From assembly GCA_019136935.1 (NCBI GenBank), contig JAGVTI010000139.1:1-14270 (forward strand): 14,270 nt of DNA, written 5' to 3'. The notes beneath the pieces are model-generated. The model did not search any database. It worked only from the letters and a program-made list of their open reading frames with translations, and was not told the origin of the DNA. Every line of letters starts with the position of its first letter. The stretch's first letter is position 1. This DNA comes from Deltaproteobacteria bacterium. GTDB lineage: Bacteria > Desulfobacterota > Syntrophia > Syntrophales > JAAYKM01. Shown here piece after piece: positions 1-8,126 of this stretch. The translations under genes were made by a program, and so were the position numbers.

Positions 1-765
1 CATCCGGGAAAGCACGTAGGACTGCCGTTCGCGGGCCTTGGCGAGGTGTAGAAAAGGGGAGTAGGTGTTGGGGGCTTTGGGAAGGGCCGCCAGCATGGAT
101 GCTTCGGCCAGCGTCAGAAAGCGGGCGCTTTTTCCGAAATAGCCTTCGGAAGCCGCTTCTATGCCGTAGGTACCATGGCCGAGATAGATATAATTCAGAT
201 ACAGATTGAGGATTTCTTCTTTAGTCAAGTAGCGGTCGATCTTGTAGGCTAAGATCGCCTCTTTGATCTTCCGGGCGTAGCTCCTTTCGGGGGACAGGTA
301 GAGAGATTTGGCCACCTGCTGGGTGATCGTGCTGCCGCCCTGAACAATTTTACCCGCTTCCAGATTTTTATAAAAAGCCCGCGTGATACTTTGGAGATCA
401 AACCCGCGGTGATGGAAAAAGCGGGCGTCTTCCGCGGCGACAAAGGCCTGGACTGCATACCGGGGAATATCGGAGATTTTGATCAGTTTGCGATCTTCCA
501 GAAAAAATTCATCGATGAGTTCGTTGTTATCCCCGTAGACCCGGGTGGCGATGCTCGGGCGGAAATCTTTCAGCGCGGCGATGCTCGGGAGTTCCTGCAG
601 CAGGACGTAATAGATCATGCTGCTCCCGATCAGGACCAGAAAAAGAAAAAGAAAAAAGGAGACCAGAAAAAACCGGATGAGTTTTGACTTCAACCGGCCT
701 TTCCTGCGAGCGGCTTTTCTGCCCGATTTCTTTTTATTGTCCATGAGAGTCGCTTTCTTCGTCAT
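1..765 (-). CDS. Class A penicillin-binding protein (PBP1A-like), N-terminal part, truncated by window edge
   Basis: The first 255 codons of a bifunctional peptidoglycan synthase are visible; the rest lies beyond the left edge. Seen: a very basic cytoplasmic tail, one hydrophobic segment at about residues 33-52 (signal anchor), then a family 51 glycosyltransferase domain. The catalytic-glutamate motif EDARFFHHRGFD starts at residue 112. QGGSTITQQ follows at about 142, then KIKEAILAYKIDRYLTKEEI and LNLYLNYIYLGHGTYGIEAA. The last visible part, LAALPKAPNTYSP, is typical of PBP1A. Family knowledge: this domain polymerises lipid II in the periplasm and a C-terminal transpeptidase domain cross-links it; the latter is not visible. 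I chose the ATG at 765, which has AAGG about 9 bases upstream; an in-frame ATG at 744 is possible. Either start overlaps the end of tatC, so co-translation with the tat genes is likely. A transglycosylase lacking the transpeptidase domain cannot be excluded. Confidence 0.93.
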   Translation of the reverse strand, partial: MTKKATLMDNKKKSGRKAARRKGRLKSKLIRFFLVSFFLFLFLVLIGSSMIYYVLLQELPSIAALKDFRPSIATRVYGDNNELIDEFFLEDRKLIKISDIPRYAVQAFVAAEDARFFHHRGFDLQSITRAFYKNLEAGKIVQGGSTITQQVAKSLYLSPERSYARKIKEAILAYKIDRYLTKEEILNLYLNYIYLGHGTYGIEAASEGYFGKSARFLTLAEASMLAALPKAPNTYSPFLHLAKARERQSYVLSRM

Positions 766-1504
766 GTTCCTGGACCTTTTTGCGGCCGGCGAATTTCGCA
801 ACGCCGATGCTGACCTCATACAGGAGCATCAGGGGAACGGCCATGAGAATCTGGCTTAAGACATCCGGCGACGGGGTCAGTACGGCGGCGGCGATGAAGA
901 TGACCAGGATCGCATAGCGCCGCTGCCGGGCCAGTACGGCGGCGTCGACGATGCCCAGCTTGGTCAGGAAAAACATGAAAACCGGCAATTCGAAAGACAA
1001 GCCGAAGGCCAGCAGGAATTTCAGGGTCAGTCCCAGGTACTCCCGGAACGACACCATGGGTTTGAGGGCGTCTGTCGAAAAGGAAACGAAAAACTTGAAA
1101 GCCGGGGGCAGGGCGATGAAGTAGCCGAACAAAACGCCTCCGACGAACAGGAGCGTAGAGGAAATCACGAAGGGAATGACATATTTCTTTTCCTTCGCGT
1201 ATAAACCCGGTGAAATGAACTTCCAGATCTGAAAGAGGGTGTAGGGGCTCGTCAGAAACAGGGAGGCAAAAAAAGCGATCTTCATGTGGATAAAGAAGGC
1301 TTCCGGAAGACCCGTGTAGATGAGGGAGCTGTGCTGTGGCAACACCTCGACCAGCGGCCGTGTAATCACCTGGAAAGACCAGTTCTTGAAAGTATAGCAG
1401 ACACCAAAACCAATGCCCAGGACGACCATGACACGGATCAGCCGTTTCCTCAGTTCTTCCAGGTGGGCGGTGAGGGGTAATTTTTCTTCAGCGGGATTTT
1501 CCAT
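734..1504 (-). CDS. tatC: Twin-arginine translocase subunit TatC
   Basis: TatC is the polytopic inner-membrane receptor of the Tat pathway. It binds twin-arginine signal peptides and works with TatA/TatB to export folded proteins. The 256-residue protein has the family layout of six hydrophobic helices. It begins with the hallmark LTAHLEELRKRLI (about residues 11-23). The first cytoplasmic loop holds FQIWKFISPGLYAKEKK, the signal-peptide-binding region with its conserved Glu. FELPVFMFFLTKLGIV and the late motif AAVLTPSPDVLSQ follow. Length matches the family. It lies 39 bases after the TatB-like gene on the same strand and its end overlaps the start of the PBP gene, so the three probably form one transcript. 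The ribosome-binding site (AGGA) lies rather far upstream of the ATG. Confidence 0.97.
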   Translation of the reverse strand: MENPAEEKLPLTAHLEELRKRLIRVMVVLGIGFGVCYTFKNWSFQVITRPLVEVLPQHSSLIYTGLPEAFFIHMKIAFFASLFLTSPYTLFQIWKFISPGLYAKEKKYVIPFVISSTLLFVGGVLFGYFIALPPAFKFFVSFSTDALKPMVSFREYLGLTLKFLLAFGLSFELPVFMFFLTKLGIVDAAVLARQRRYAILVIFIAAAVLTPSPDVLSQILMAVPLMLLYEVSIGVAKFAGRKKVQEHDEESDSHGQ

Positions 1505-1543
1505 AAAAAGCTCTTGGTTCCTGACGGTCGGTTATCCGATCCT

Positions 1544-1867
1544 TCAATTTTCCTTGGTATTGCCGTGCGCATCGGAAGACGATGTGTTTTTCGTATTTTC
1601 CGGCGCGGGCCCGGAGGTGGCATTGTCGGATGGTTCCTCGTCGTCCCGGCCATAGAGCAGGGAATTTTTCACGGACTCCACGTCTTTTTTGATATCGTCG
1701 GTTTTGACGGTATCCTTGATTCCGTCCGTTATATCGCTTGCCGTCTTGCGAAATTCGCTCAATCCCTTTCCCAAGGTTTTTGCGAGATCGGGCAGCTTTT
1801 TCGGGCCGACGACGATCAAAGCCACCAAGCCGATTAAAATCAGCTCGGGCATGCCGATACCAAACAT
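1544..1867 (-). CDS. tatB: Twin-arginine translocase TatA/TatB family protein, TatB-like
   Basis: This 107-residue protein has one N-terminal membrane helix (about residues 5-21), an amphipathic helix and a polar, low-complexity C-terminal tail rich in Asp, Glu, Asn, Ser and Thr. The start MFGIGMPEL, with Glu at position 8, and the hinge GPKKLPDLAKTLGKG are closer to TatB (GP..LP) than to TatA, which usually has an FG pair at the hinge. The two families share one fold and TatA/TatE annotation is possible. In the Tat pathway TatB partners TatC in signal-peptide recognition, while TatA forms the pore. Only one such gene is present here, so either a TatA is encoded elsewhere or this protein does both jobs. 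The ATG at 1867 is preferred over an in-frame TTG at 1888 because a strong GGGGAGGA site lies 8 bases upstream. It is the first gene after the promoter at 1899-1926. Confidence 0.92.
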   Translation of the reverse strand: MFGIGMPELILIGLVALIVVGPKKLPDLAKTLGKGLSEFRKTASDITDGIKDTVKTDDIKKDVESVKNSLLYGRDDEEPSDNATSGPAPENTKNTSSSDAHGNTKEN

Positions 1868-1875
1868 GTTCCCAT

Positions 1876-1883
1876 TCCTCCCC
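1876..1883 (-). promoter_or_regulatory. Ribosome-binding site fixing the tatB start
   Basis: On the minus strand GGGGAGGA lies 8 bases before the ATG at 1867. It is a strong Shine-Dalgarno match and decides in favour of that start over an upstream in-frame TTG at 1888, which would bury the site inside the coding region. Confidence 0.8.
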
Positions 1884-1898
1884 GTCAATTCCGGGAAC

Positions 1899-1926
1899 TA
1901 TATATACGGCCCATTCTTTTTGTCAA
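1899..1926 (-). promoter_or_regulatory. Sigma70-type promoter for the tatB-tatC-PBP genes
   Basis: Reading the minus strand, a perfect TTGACA (-35, bases 1926-1921) is followed by 16 bases and then TATATA (-10, bases 1904-1899). Transcription would start near 1892, giving a 5' leader of about 25 bases that contains the strong ribosome-binding site of tatB. It lies in the divergent gap between tatB and the deacetylase gene. Confidence 0.75.
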
Positions 1927-1944
1927 CGGAATTATCTCGGCCTT

Positions 1945-1956
1945 TTTCAGCTGAAA
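1945..1956. promoter_or_regulatory. Perfect 12-bp palindrome in the divergent intergenic region, possible operator
   Basis: TTTCAGCTGAAA is a perfect 12-base palindrome about 20 bases upstream of the tat -35 element, between the divergent tatB and deacetylase genes. A dimeric regulator could bind it, but this is only a structural guess; no second copy is evident in the window. Confidence 0.25.
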
Positions 1957-2057
1957 TCTTTTGCTTTTCAGGGGGTTTTATGATACAGGCGCTAACACGG
2001 TTACAGAAGGTGTCATCATCATGAAACCGGCCCGGGCATTTACAGATATAGCAGGCG

Positions 2058-3116
2058 ATGTATCGTAAAACAGGCCTCGTCAAGGATAATCGATTTCTTC
2101 TCCACGGTAACGATTGGACCCATCCGGAATCGCCGGCAAGGCTGAAGGCCGTCTACAAGATGCTGGAAGCCCCCGACATGCAGGGCCGTTTCTTTGAAAT
2201 ACCGCCGCGGGATGTTTCGCAGGAAATCCTGGAACGGGTGCACCGGCGATCCTATATTGAACGGATCGCGCGTACGAAAGAACGGATCATGGTTCCCCTC
2301 GATCCCGATACGGATGCGACGGAAGAAACCTATGATGTCGCCCGCCTGGCCGCCGGAAGCCTGTGTCATGCCATCGACCTCGTCGTGGACGGCAGGCTGG
2401 ATAACGCCTTCGCACTGGTCAGGCCGCCGGGACACCACGCCGAGGCGGACGGCGCCGCCGGGTTCTGCATCTTCAACAACGTGGCCGTCGGTGCCCGGCA
2501 TGCTCTGGCACAAGGAAGCGCCCGCCGGATCCTGATCGCCGACTGGGATGTCCATCATGGAAACGGCACCCAGCACTGCTTCTACGACGATGAACAAGTT
2601 CTGTATTTCTCGGTTCACCAGTCCCCCTTCTATCCCGGCACGGGCCATTTCAGTGAAACAGGTCATGGACCGGGTGTGGGATACACGATCAACTGCCCTC
2701 TGACCTTCGGCGCCGATGATGGAATGTATGCCCGGATATTCAGAACGCTTCTCATACCCGTTACCCGGCAGTTCAAACCGGAGTTGATCCTGGTTTCCGC
2801 GGGATTCGACACCCACGAGGATGATCCGCTAGGGAGTATGCGGATGACGTCGCGGGGCTATGCGGCCCTGACCCGGATCCTGATGAACGAGGCGGACCGC
2901 TGCTGCGGGGGAAGGATGGTCCTTGTCCTGGAAGGAGGTTATCACCTTCCCGCCCTGGCGGAATCGGTCAAGGCGGTGTTGAAGGAACTGCGGGATGAAA
3001 CCCGCGTATCGCAGGAAGAATTGGATGAAATGGAGCGGTCGACCCTGGTCGTGAGCCCCTTAACCGAAGTGAATCGGGTCCTCGATCATATCAGGCCGTT
3101 CTGGCCGGGAATTTAG
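2058..3116 (+). CDS. HDAC/AcuC/acetylpolyamine aminohydrolase-family zinc deacetylase
   Basis: This 352-residue protein belongs to the arginase-fold histone-deacetylase superfamily. These enzymes use a metal to remove acetyl groups from acetyl-lysine or acetylpolyamines, and are cytoplasmic in bacteria. All catalytic landmarks are present: RPPGHHA (residues 122-128, with the His126-His127 dyad), [11 protein letters not shown] (162-172, metal ligands Asp164 and His166), SAGFDTH (third ligand Asp251) and LEGGYH (catalytic Tyr295). The start region [20 protein letters not shown] and [11 protein letters not shown] match the class II-like bacterial branch. The final 40 or so residues are an extra helical tail. 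The true substrate cannot be read from the sequence; acetylated enzymes (AcuC-like) or polyamines are both possible. The start ATG at 2058 has only a weak ribosome-binding site. The gene lies divergent from tatB and about 95 bases ahead of gatC. Confidence 0.93.
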   Translation: MYRKTGLVKDNRFLLHGNDWTHPESPARLKAVYKMLEAPDMQGRFFEIPPRDVSQEILERVHRRSYIERIARTKERIMVPLDPDTDATEETYDVARLAAGSLCHAIDLVVDGRLDNAFALVRPPGHHAEADGAAGFCIFNNVAVGARHALAQGSARRILIADWDVHHGNGTQHCFYDDEQVLYFSVHQSPFYPGTGHFSETGHGPGVGYTINCPLTFGADDGMYARIFRTLLIPVTRQFKPELILVSAGFDTHEDDPLGSMRMTSRGYAALTRILMNEADRCCGGRMVLVLEGGYHLPALAESVKAVLKELRDETRVSQEELDEMERSTLVVSPLTEVNRVLDHIRPFWPGI

Positions 3117-3199
3117 TTGCCATGGGATATCGGGGGATCGCATCGGTTTCGAAAAACACCGGTGTCCGTGCCCTGACGGAGCGAAAGTGGAAAAAGAGA

Positions 3200-3204
3200 A
3201 AGGA
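3200..3204 (+). promoter_or_regulatory. Ribosome-binding site fixing the GTG start of gatC
   Basis: AAGGA lies 7 bases upstream of GTG at 3212. It supports that GTG as the start, giving a 95-residue GatC of usual length. The in-frame ATG at 3122 would instead add 30 mostly basic residues unlike GatC. Confidence 0.7.
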
Positions 3205-3211
3205 AAACAAA

Positions 3212-3499
3212 GTGAAGATCCGGAAAGAAGAAGTCGAATACGTCGCCCACCTGGCCCGGTTGGAGTTCGGGGAAGAGGAGACGGAGAAGTTCACCCTGCA
3301 GTTGAACGACATTCTGACGTATATTGATAAGCTGAATCAGGCCGAGACAACCGGCGTTTCGCCGATGACCCATGCCATGCCACTTGTGAACGCGTTTCGC
3401 GAGGACACGGTCATCTCTTCCCTGTCCAACGAATCATCCCTGGCGAATGCACCGGAAACCAGGGGAAGCAGCTTCCGCGTACCCAAGGTGATAGAATAA
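3212..3499 (+). CDS. gatC: Glutamyl-/aspartyl-tRNA amidotransferase subunit C
   Basis: GatC is the small subunit that wraps around GatA and stabilises the GatA-GatB complex of the tRNA-dependent amidotransferase. The protein starts with [18 protein letters not shown], the family signature. [20 protein letters not shown] and the proline-rich stretch around [18 protein letters not shown] follow, and it ends with FRVPKVIE, also a family hallmark. The length of 95 residues is standard. A GTG start is used, placed by its ribosome-binding site. gatA begins 11 bases after the stop, and gatB follows, giving the common gatCAB order. Confidence 0.96.
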   Translation: MKIRKEEVEYVAHLARLEFGEEETEKFTLQLNDILTYIDKLNQAETTGVSPMTHAMPLVNAFREDTVISSLSNESSLANAPETRGSSFRVPKVIE

Positions 3500-3510
3500 A
3501 CGAGGATCAT

Positions 3511-4968
3511 ATGGAACTGAATCAGCTGACCATTCACGAATTAAAGGAAAAACTCCTCTCCCGCGAAATTACTTCCGTCGATATCGTTGAATCCGTATTC
3601 AACAGGATCGACCAGGTGGAAGGAAAGGTTCACGCCTACATCAGTCTGCTGCGGGAGGACGCTTTGAGAGGTGCGGCCGGGGCGGACCAAAAAATCCAGG
3701 AGGGTGCCGGGGGAGAGCTCTGCGGGATTCCGGTCGCCCTGAAGGACATCCTGTGCACCAAGGGGGTGAAAACGACCTGCGGGTCGCGGATTCTCCAGAA
3801 TTTTATCCCCCCCTATGATGCCACGGTGGTCGAGGCTCTAAGGCGTGCCGGGGCGGTATTTGTGGGTAAAGCCAACATGGATGAGTTTGCCATGGGGTCT
3901 TCCACGGAAACTTCGTACTTCGGCGTCACCCGCAATCCCTGGGCGCTGGACCGGATTCCCGGCGGCTCCAGCGGCGGATCCGCCGCCGCCGTGGCGGCCG
4001 ATGAGTGCATCGCCTCTCTGGGTTCGGATACGGGAGGTTCGATCCGACAGCCGGCGGCCCTGTGCGGGGTCGTGGGGATGAAGCCCACCTACGGACGGGT
4101 ATCCCGGTTCGGCCTCATCGCCTTTGCCTCTTCCCTCGATCAGATCGGCCCCTTCACGAAGGATGTCGAGGACTGCGCCATCATGATGAATGTCATCGCG
4201 GGTTACGATCCGAAAGACTCGACATCGGTCCCGCAGGACGTTCCGGATTATCGCGCATTTCTCAATCGGGACATTGCCGGCTGGACCGTCGGCATTCCCC
4301 GGGAGTACTTCCGGGACGGTATGGATCCGGAAGTATCGGCGGCGGTCAAAAAAGCGATCGCGGTGGTGGAGGATCAGGGTGCCAGATGCATCGACATCTC
4401 CCTTCCTCACACGGATTACTGCGTCGCCGTCTATTATATCGTCGCCCCCGCCGAGGCCAGTTCGAATCTGGCCCGCTATGACGGCGTCAAATACGGTTAC
4501 CGGGCGGAAAACTGCCGCGACCTCCTGGATATGTACAAAAAAACCCGTTCAGAGGGGTTCGGAGCGGAAGTGAAACGCCGCATCATGCTGGGAACCTACG
4601 CCCTCTCTTCCGGGTATTACGACGCCTACTACAAGAAAGCCTCTCAGGTCAGGGCCCGGATCAAGGAGGATTTCGCCGAGGCCTTCAAACGGTGCGACGT
4701 CATCCTGACGCCGACGTCGCCGACGCCGGCCTTCAAAATCGGGGAAAAGACGGAAGATCCTCTCCAGATGTATCTGTCCGATATATTTACCATATCCGCC
4801 AACCTGGCAGGCATTCCGGGCATTTCCGTTCCCTGCGGCTACAGCGGACGGGGGCTGCCTGTAGGAGTTCAGTTTCTGGCGGGGCATTTCGAAGAGGGAA
4901 AGCTCCTGCAGATTGCCCACAACTATGAGAGACACGCCCATATCGAAAGAAGGAGACCTGAGCTGTAA
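3511..4968 (+). CDS. gatA: Glutamyl-/aspartyl-tRNA amidotransferase subunit A
   Basis: GatA is the glutaminase subunit. It releases ammonia from glutamine and passes it to GatB for amidation of Glu-tRNAGln and/or Asp-tRNAAsn. The 485 residues carry the amidase-signature Ser-cisSer-Lys triad at Lys78 (in PVALKD), Ser153 (in [13 protein letters not shown]) and Ser177 (in [12 protein letters not shown]). Other family blocks are [49 protein letters not shown] and [13 protein letters not shown]. Length and residue spacing match known GatA proteins. A GAGG ribosome-binding site precedes ATG. The stop overlaps the gatB start by one base (TAATG), a translational-coupling arrangement. Its presence implies that at least one of GlnRS or AsnRS may be absent from the genome. 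Confidence 0.98.
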   Translation: MELNQLTIHELKEKLLSREITSVDIVESVFNRIDQVEGKVHAYISLLREDALRGAAGADQKIQEGAGGELCGIPVALKDILCTKGVKTTCGSRILQNFIPPYDATVVEALRRAGAVFVGKANMDEFAMGSSTETSYFGVTRNPWALDRIPGGSSGGSAAAVAADECIASLGSDTGGSIRQPAALCGVVGMKPTYGRVSRFGLIAFASSLDQIGPFTKDVEDCAIMMNVIAGYDPKDSTSVPQDVPDYRAFLNRDIAGWTVGIPREYFRDGMDPEVSAAVKKAIAVVEDQGARCIDISLPHTDYCVAVYYIVAPAEASSNLARYDGVKYGYRAENCRDLLDMYKKTRSEGFGAEVKRRIMLGTYALSSGYYDAYYKKASQVRARIKEDFAEAFKRCDVILTPTSPTPAFKIGEKTEDPLQMYLSDIFTISANLAGIPGISVPCGYSGRGLPVGVQFLAGHFEEGKLLQIAHNYERHAHIERRRPEL

Positions 4969-6401
4969 TGGAATACGAGCCGGTTATCGGGCTGGAAGTT
5001 CATGCCCAGCTTTTAACGAAATCCAAGATCTTCTGCGGCTGCTCCACCGAATTCGGTGCGATGCCGAACAGCCATACCTGTCCCGTCTGCCTGGGTCTGC
5101 CCGGTGTGCTGCCCGTCCTGAATAAAAAGGTCGTTGAATACGCCATGAAGATGGCCATGGCCACTCATTGCCGGATCAACGAGATGAGCAGCTTCGCCCG
5201 GAAGAATTACTTCTATCCCGATCTCCCCAAGGGTTATCAGATCACCCAGTACGCCCTTCCCCTGGCCGAAGGCGGTTACGTGGACGTTGAAACCGAAGCG
5301 GGCAGGAAACGCATCGGCCTCACCCGGATCCATATGGAGGAAGACGCGGGTAAGCTGGTGCACGACGAGCACCTGCCTTCGAGTTACGTCGATCTCAACC
5401 GCACCGGCGTTCCCCTCATCGAAATCGTCGGGGAGCCGGACATCCGCAGTGCGGAAGAGGCCGCCGCCTATCTCCGGCGTCTCCACGAAATACTGGTCTA
5501 CCTGGAGATCTGTGACGGGAACATGGAAGAGGGGAGTTTTCGCTGCGACGCCAACGTCTCTCTCCGGCCGAAGGGGCAGGAGATCTTCGGCATCCGGACG
5601 GAACTGAAAAACATGAATTCTTTCCGTAACGTACAGCGGGCCTTGGATTACGAGATCAAGAGACAGGAATACATTCTGGAAAGCGGCGGGGAAGTCGTTC
5701 AGGAAACCCGCCTGTGGGACGATACCCAGGGCGTCACCCTTCCCATGCGGAGCAAGGAAGAGGCCCACGATTACCGTTACTTTCCCGATCCCGATCTGGT
5801 CTCAATCCGTGTGGACGAAACCTGGATCAGGGAGGTTGAAGGCACCATCCCGGAACTCCCCCTGGAAAAACGGGAACGGTTCATCCGGGAATACGAGATT
5901 CCTCCCTACGACGCGGGTATCCTTACAACGAGCAAGGCCCTGGCGGAGTATTACGAGGACGTGGTGAAAGTCTGCGGCAAACCGAAGATCGCGGCCAACT
6001 GGGTCATGGGGGATCTCCTGCGTTTCGTCAACGAAGACAGGGGGGATATCCGGACCTGCTCCATTTCGGCGGTTTCCCTGGGAGACATGATCAACCTGAT
6101 CGAAGAGGGGACCATCAGCGGCAAAATGGCCAAAGACCTGATTCAGGACATGTACGAAACGGGAAAGCCGCCCCGGGCGATCATTGAGGAAAAGGGCCTG
6201 GTCCAGATCACCGACGAGGATGCCCTCACCGGAATCATCGTCGATGTGATCCGCGCCAACCCGACGCAGCTGGCCCAGTACCGGAGCGGGAAGGACAAGC
6301 TCTTCGGCTATTTCGTCGGACAGGTGATGAAGGCGACCCAGGGAAAGGCCAATCCGCAGCTGATTAACGAGCTTCTGAAGAAGAAACTGGACCAGGCATG
6401 A
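4968..6401 (+). CDS. gatB: Aspartyl/glutamyl-tRNA amidotransferase subunit B
   Basis: GatB binds the misacylated tRNA, activates the glutamyl or aspartyl group with ATP and transfers ammonia supplied by GatA. The 477-residue protein opens with [20 protein letters not shown] and has a complete four-cysteine zinc site (Cys23, Cys25, Cys38, Cys41, in CGC and CPVC). Catalytic-domain blocks include [47 protein letters not shown] and [15 protein letters not shown]. The C-terminal third is the helical YqeY-like tRNA-binding domain, ending in [25 protein letters not shown] lies about 13 bases before the ATG. It overlaps gatA by one base and mtnA by four bases (ATGA). Confidence 0.98.
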   Translation: MEYEPVIGLEVHAQLLTKSKIFCGCSTEFGAMPNSHTCPVCLGLPGVLPVLNKKVVEYAMKMAMATHCRINEMSSFARKNYFYPDLPKGYQITQYALPLAEGGYVDVETEAGRKRIGLTRIHMEEDAGKLVHDEHLPSSYVDLNRTGVPLIEIVGEPDIRSAEEAAAYLRRLHEILVYLEICDGNMEEGSFRCDANVSLRPKGQEIFGIRTELKNMNSFRNVQRALDYEIKRQEYILESGGEVVQETRLWDDTQGVTLPMRSKEEAHDYRYFPDPDLVSIRVDETWIREVEGTIPELPLEKRERFIREYEIPPYDAGILTTSKALAEYYEDVVKVCGKPKIAANWVMGDLLRFVNEDRGDIRTCSISAVSLGDMINLIEEGTISGKMAKDLIQDMYETGKPPRAIIEEKGLVQITDEDALTGIIVDVIRANPTQLAQYRSGKDKLFGYFVGQVMKATQGKANPQLINELLKKKLDQA

Positions 6402-7468
6402 TCAAAACGATTGACTGGCGGGATGATACGGTCGTCATGATCGACCAGAAGCGCCTGCCGCGGGAAGAACGGTATCTGACCTGTAAAACCCACGGGGAGG
6501 TGATCGCGGCGATCAACGATCTGACCATCCGGGGCGCCCCGGCCATCGGTATCGCCGCCGCCATGGGGGTGGCCCTCGGGATGCTGCGGTCCCCGGTAAC
6601 GTCGCCCTCGGTGTTCCGGGAAACGTTTGACGATTTGTGCCGCCAATTCCGGAAGACCCGGCCCACGGCTCGCAACCTCTTCTGGGCCGTCGAGCGGATG
6701 AAGGCGTATTTTTCCCGTATCTTTCCCCCGGATGCGCCTTTTGATGCGGCCTTTCTCAGGCGGTCCCTGGCTGACGAGGCAAGACGCATTCTGAACGAGG
6801 ATATCGCGATAAACCGCAGGATCGGCGGCTTCGGCGCTGCACTGATCCAAAGCGGTGACGCCGTCCTGACCCACTGCAATGCCGGCGCCCTGGCCACGGG
6901 AGGATACGGAACGGCCCTGGGTGTCATCCGGGCGGCGGTCGGACAGGGGAAGGCAATCCATGTTTTCGTGGACGAAACGAGGCCGGTTCTGCAGGGAGCG
7001 AGGCTGACCGCCTGGGAGCTGATGCAGGAGCACATTCCGGCGACGTTGATTGCGGACAACATGGCGGGATACCTCATGTTCCGGGGAAAAATCGACAAGA
7101 TCATCGTAGGTGCCGACCGGATCGCCAAAAACGGCGATACGGCCAACAAGATCGGCACCTATACCCTGGCGGTCCTGGCCCAGGCGCATGGCATCCCGTT
7201 TTACGTGGCCGCCCCCACATCCACCATCGATCTGGAAACGCCGGCGGGAGACGCCATTCCGATCGAGGAGCGGGCACCGGAAGAGGTGACCTCCTGGGGG
7301 GGATGCCGGGTTGCGCCGGAGGGTATCGCGGTTTTCAATCCCGCCTTCGATGTTACGGCGGGCCGCTATATTACGGCGATCATCACGGAGGCGGGTGTCG
7401 CCATGCCTCCTTACGACGAATCCATTCCGGCGATGGCCGGACAAACCAGACTAAACGAAGGATGTTGA
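6398..7468 (+). CDS. mtnA: S-methyl-5-thioribose-1-phosphate isomerase
   Basis: MtnA converts methylthioribose-1-phosphate to methylthioribulose-1-phosphate in salvage of methylthioadenosine (or, in related pathways, of 5'-deoxyadenosine). The 356-residue protein belongs to the aIF2B-like isomerase family. It shows the family blocks [64 protein letters not shown] and [20 protein letters not shown]. The catalytic pair is intact: Cys160 in THCNAG and Asp240 in VGADRI, the same numbering as in the Bacillus subtilis enzyme. These residues distinguish it from true eIF2B subunits. The start ATG overlaps the gatB stop by four bases. No other methionine-salvage gene is recognisable here, although the next gene encodes a phosphatase-type HAD protein. 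Confidence 0.95.
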   Translation: MIKTIDWRDDTVVMIDQKRLPREERYLTCKTHGEVIAAINDLTIRGAPAIGIAAAMGVALGMLRSPVTSPSVFRETFDDLCRQFRKTRPTARNLFWAVERMKAYFSRIFPPDAPFDAAFLRRSLADEARRILNEDIAINRRIGGFGAALIQSGDAVLTHCNAGALATGGYGTALGVIRAAVGQGKAIHVFVDETRPVLQGARLTAWELMQEHIPATLIADNMAGYLMFRGKIDKIIVGADRIAKNGDTANKIGTYTLAVLAQAHGIPFYVAAPTSTIDLETPAGDAIPIEERAPEEVTSWGGCRVAPEGIAVFNPAFDVTAGRYITAIITEAGVAMPPYDESIPAMAGQTRLNEGC

Positions 7469-7472
7469 ACAT

Positions 7473-8126
7473 ATGGCCAAATTACTTCTGTTCGATTTCG
7501 ACGGTGTCATCGTCGATTCCCTGCCCGTGTATGAACGGGCTGTCAAAACTTCCCTTGATCAGATGGGCGTCCCCATCGTGCAGACCCGGGAGGATTTTCT
7601 CGATCTGTTCGAGGATAATTTCTACGAGGGGATCGTGAAGAAGGGTGTGGATCTCAAGGAATTCATCCAGGTTTCCCGGAATATTCTGGGTGATATCCAC
7701 TACGAGGAACTGGAACCGAACCGGTTTCTTTTTCCCGTCCTGGAAGCCCTTAACCGGGATCATTTTCTGGTGATCATCTCGTCCAATTCATCCGGTATCA
7801 TCCGGAAGGCCCTTTCAAAATACGGTGTTGAAGGGTATTTCCAGGAGATCCTGGGGTCCGATGCCTCCTACAGCAAAGAGGAAAAGATCCGCCTGGCGAT
7901 GTATCTTTTCGGGATCGCCCAGAAACAGATTTACTATATCGGCGATACGGCGGGCGATATCCGGGAGGCCCGCAATGCCGGGGTCCATGCCGTGGCCGTG
8001 ACCTGGGGATGGCATTCCCGCGAACGCATCACGGCCGTCGCGCCTGACTTTATCGCCGATCGGCCCGAGGATCTGCTTTCATACCTGGAGAAGGAGCATG
8101 AACCGGCAGGTCTTTACGGTCGTTGA
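7473..8126 (+). CDS. HAD-superfamily hydrolase, phosphoglycolate-phosphatase-like
   Basis: The 217-residue protein is a haloacid-dehalogenase-fold hydrolase, most likely a small-molecule phosphatase. Motif I is LLFDFDGVIVDS (nucleophile Asp near residue 8, acid/base Asp two residues on). A helical cap follows at about residues 15-85. Motif II is IISSNSSG, motif III the Lys in SYSKEEKI, and motif IV is YIGDTAGDIREARNAGV with the metal-binding aspartates. The next residues, VAVTWGWHSRERI, are typical of Gph/PGP-like members. The substrate cannot be deduced. Its place four bases after mtnA makes a role in degrading a sugar phosphate from methylthioribose possible, but that is inference; phosphoglycolate is an equal candidate. 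Its last 29 bases overlap the next gene. Confidence 0.88.
   Translation: MAKLLLFDFDGVIVDSLPVYERAVKTSLDQMGVPIVQTREDFLDLFEDNFYEGIVKKGVDLKEFIQVSRNILGDIHYEELEPNRFLFPVLEALNRDHFLVIISSNSSGIIRKALSKYGVEGYFQEILGSDASYSKEEKIRLAMYLFGIAQKQIYYIGDTAGDIREARNAGVHAVAVTWGWHSRERITAVAPDFIADRPEDLLSYLEKEHEPAGLYGR

Noticed and set aside
2040..2816. A 258-codon open frame antisense to the deacetylase gene
   Set aside because: Composition is that of a shadow frame with no domain; the plus-strand frame has the full deacetylase active site.
3122..3211. A 30-codon N-terminal extension of gatC from an upstream ATG
   Set aside because: The extension is basic and unlike GatC, has no ribosome-binding site, and the GTG at 3212 has AAGGA at proper spacing and gives the usual protein length.
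6308..7444. A 378-codon open frame antisense to mtnA
   Set aside because: It lies opposite the clearly recognised mtnA gene, is rich in Arg, Gly and Asp with no family motif, and reflects the GC-rich codon pattern of mtnA.
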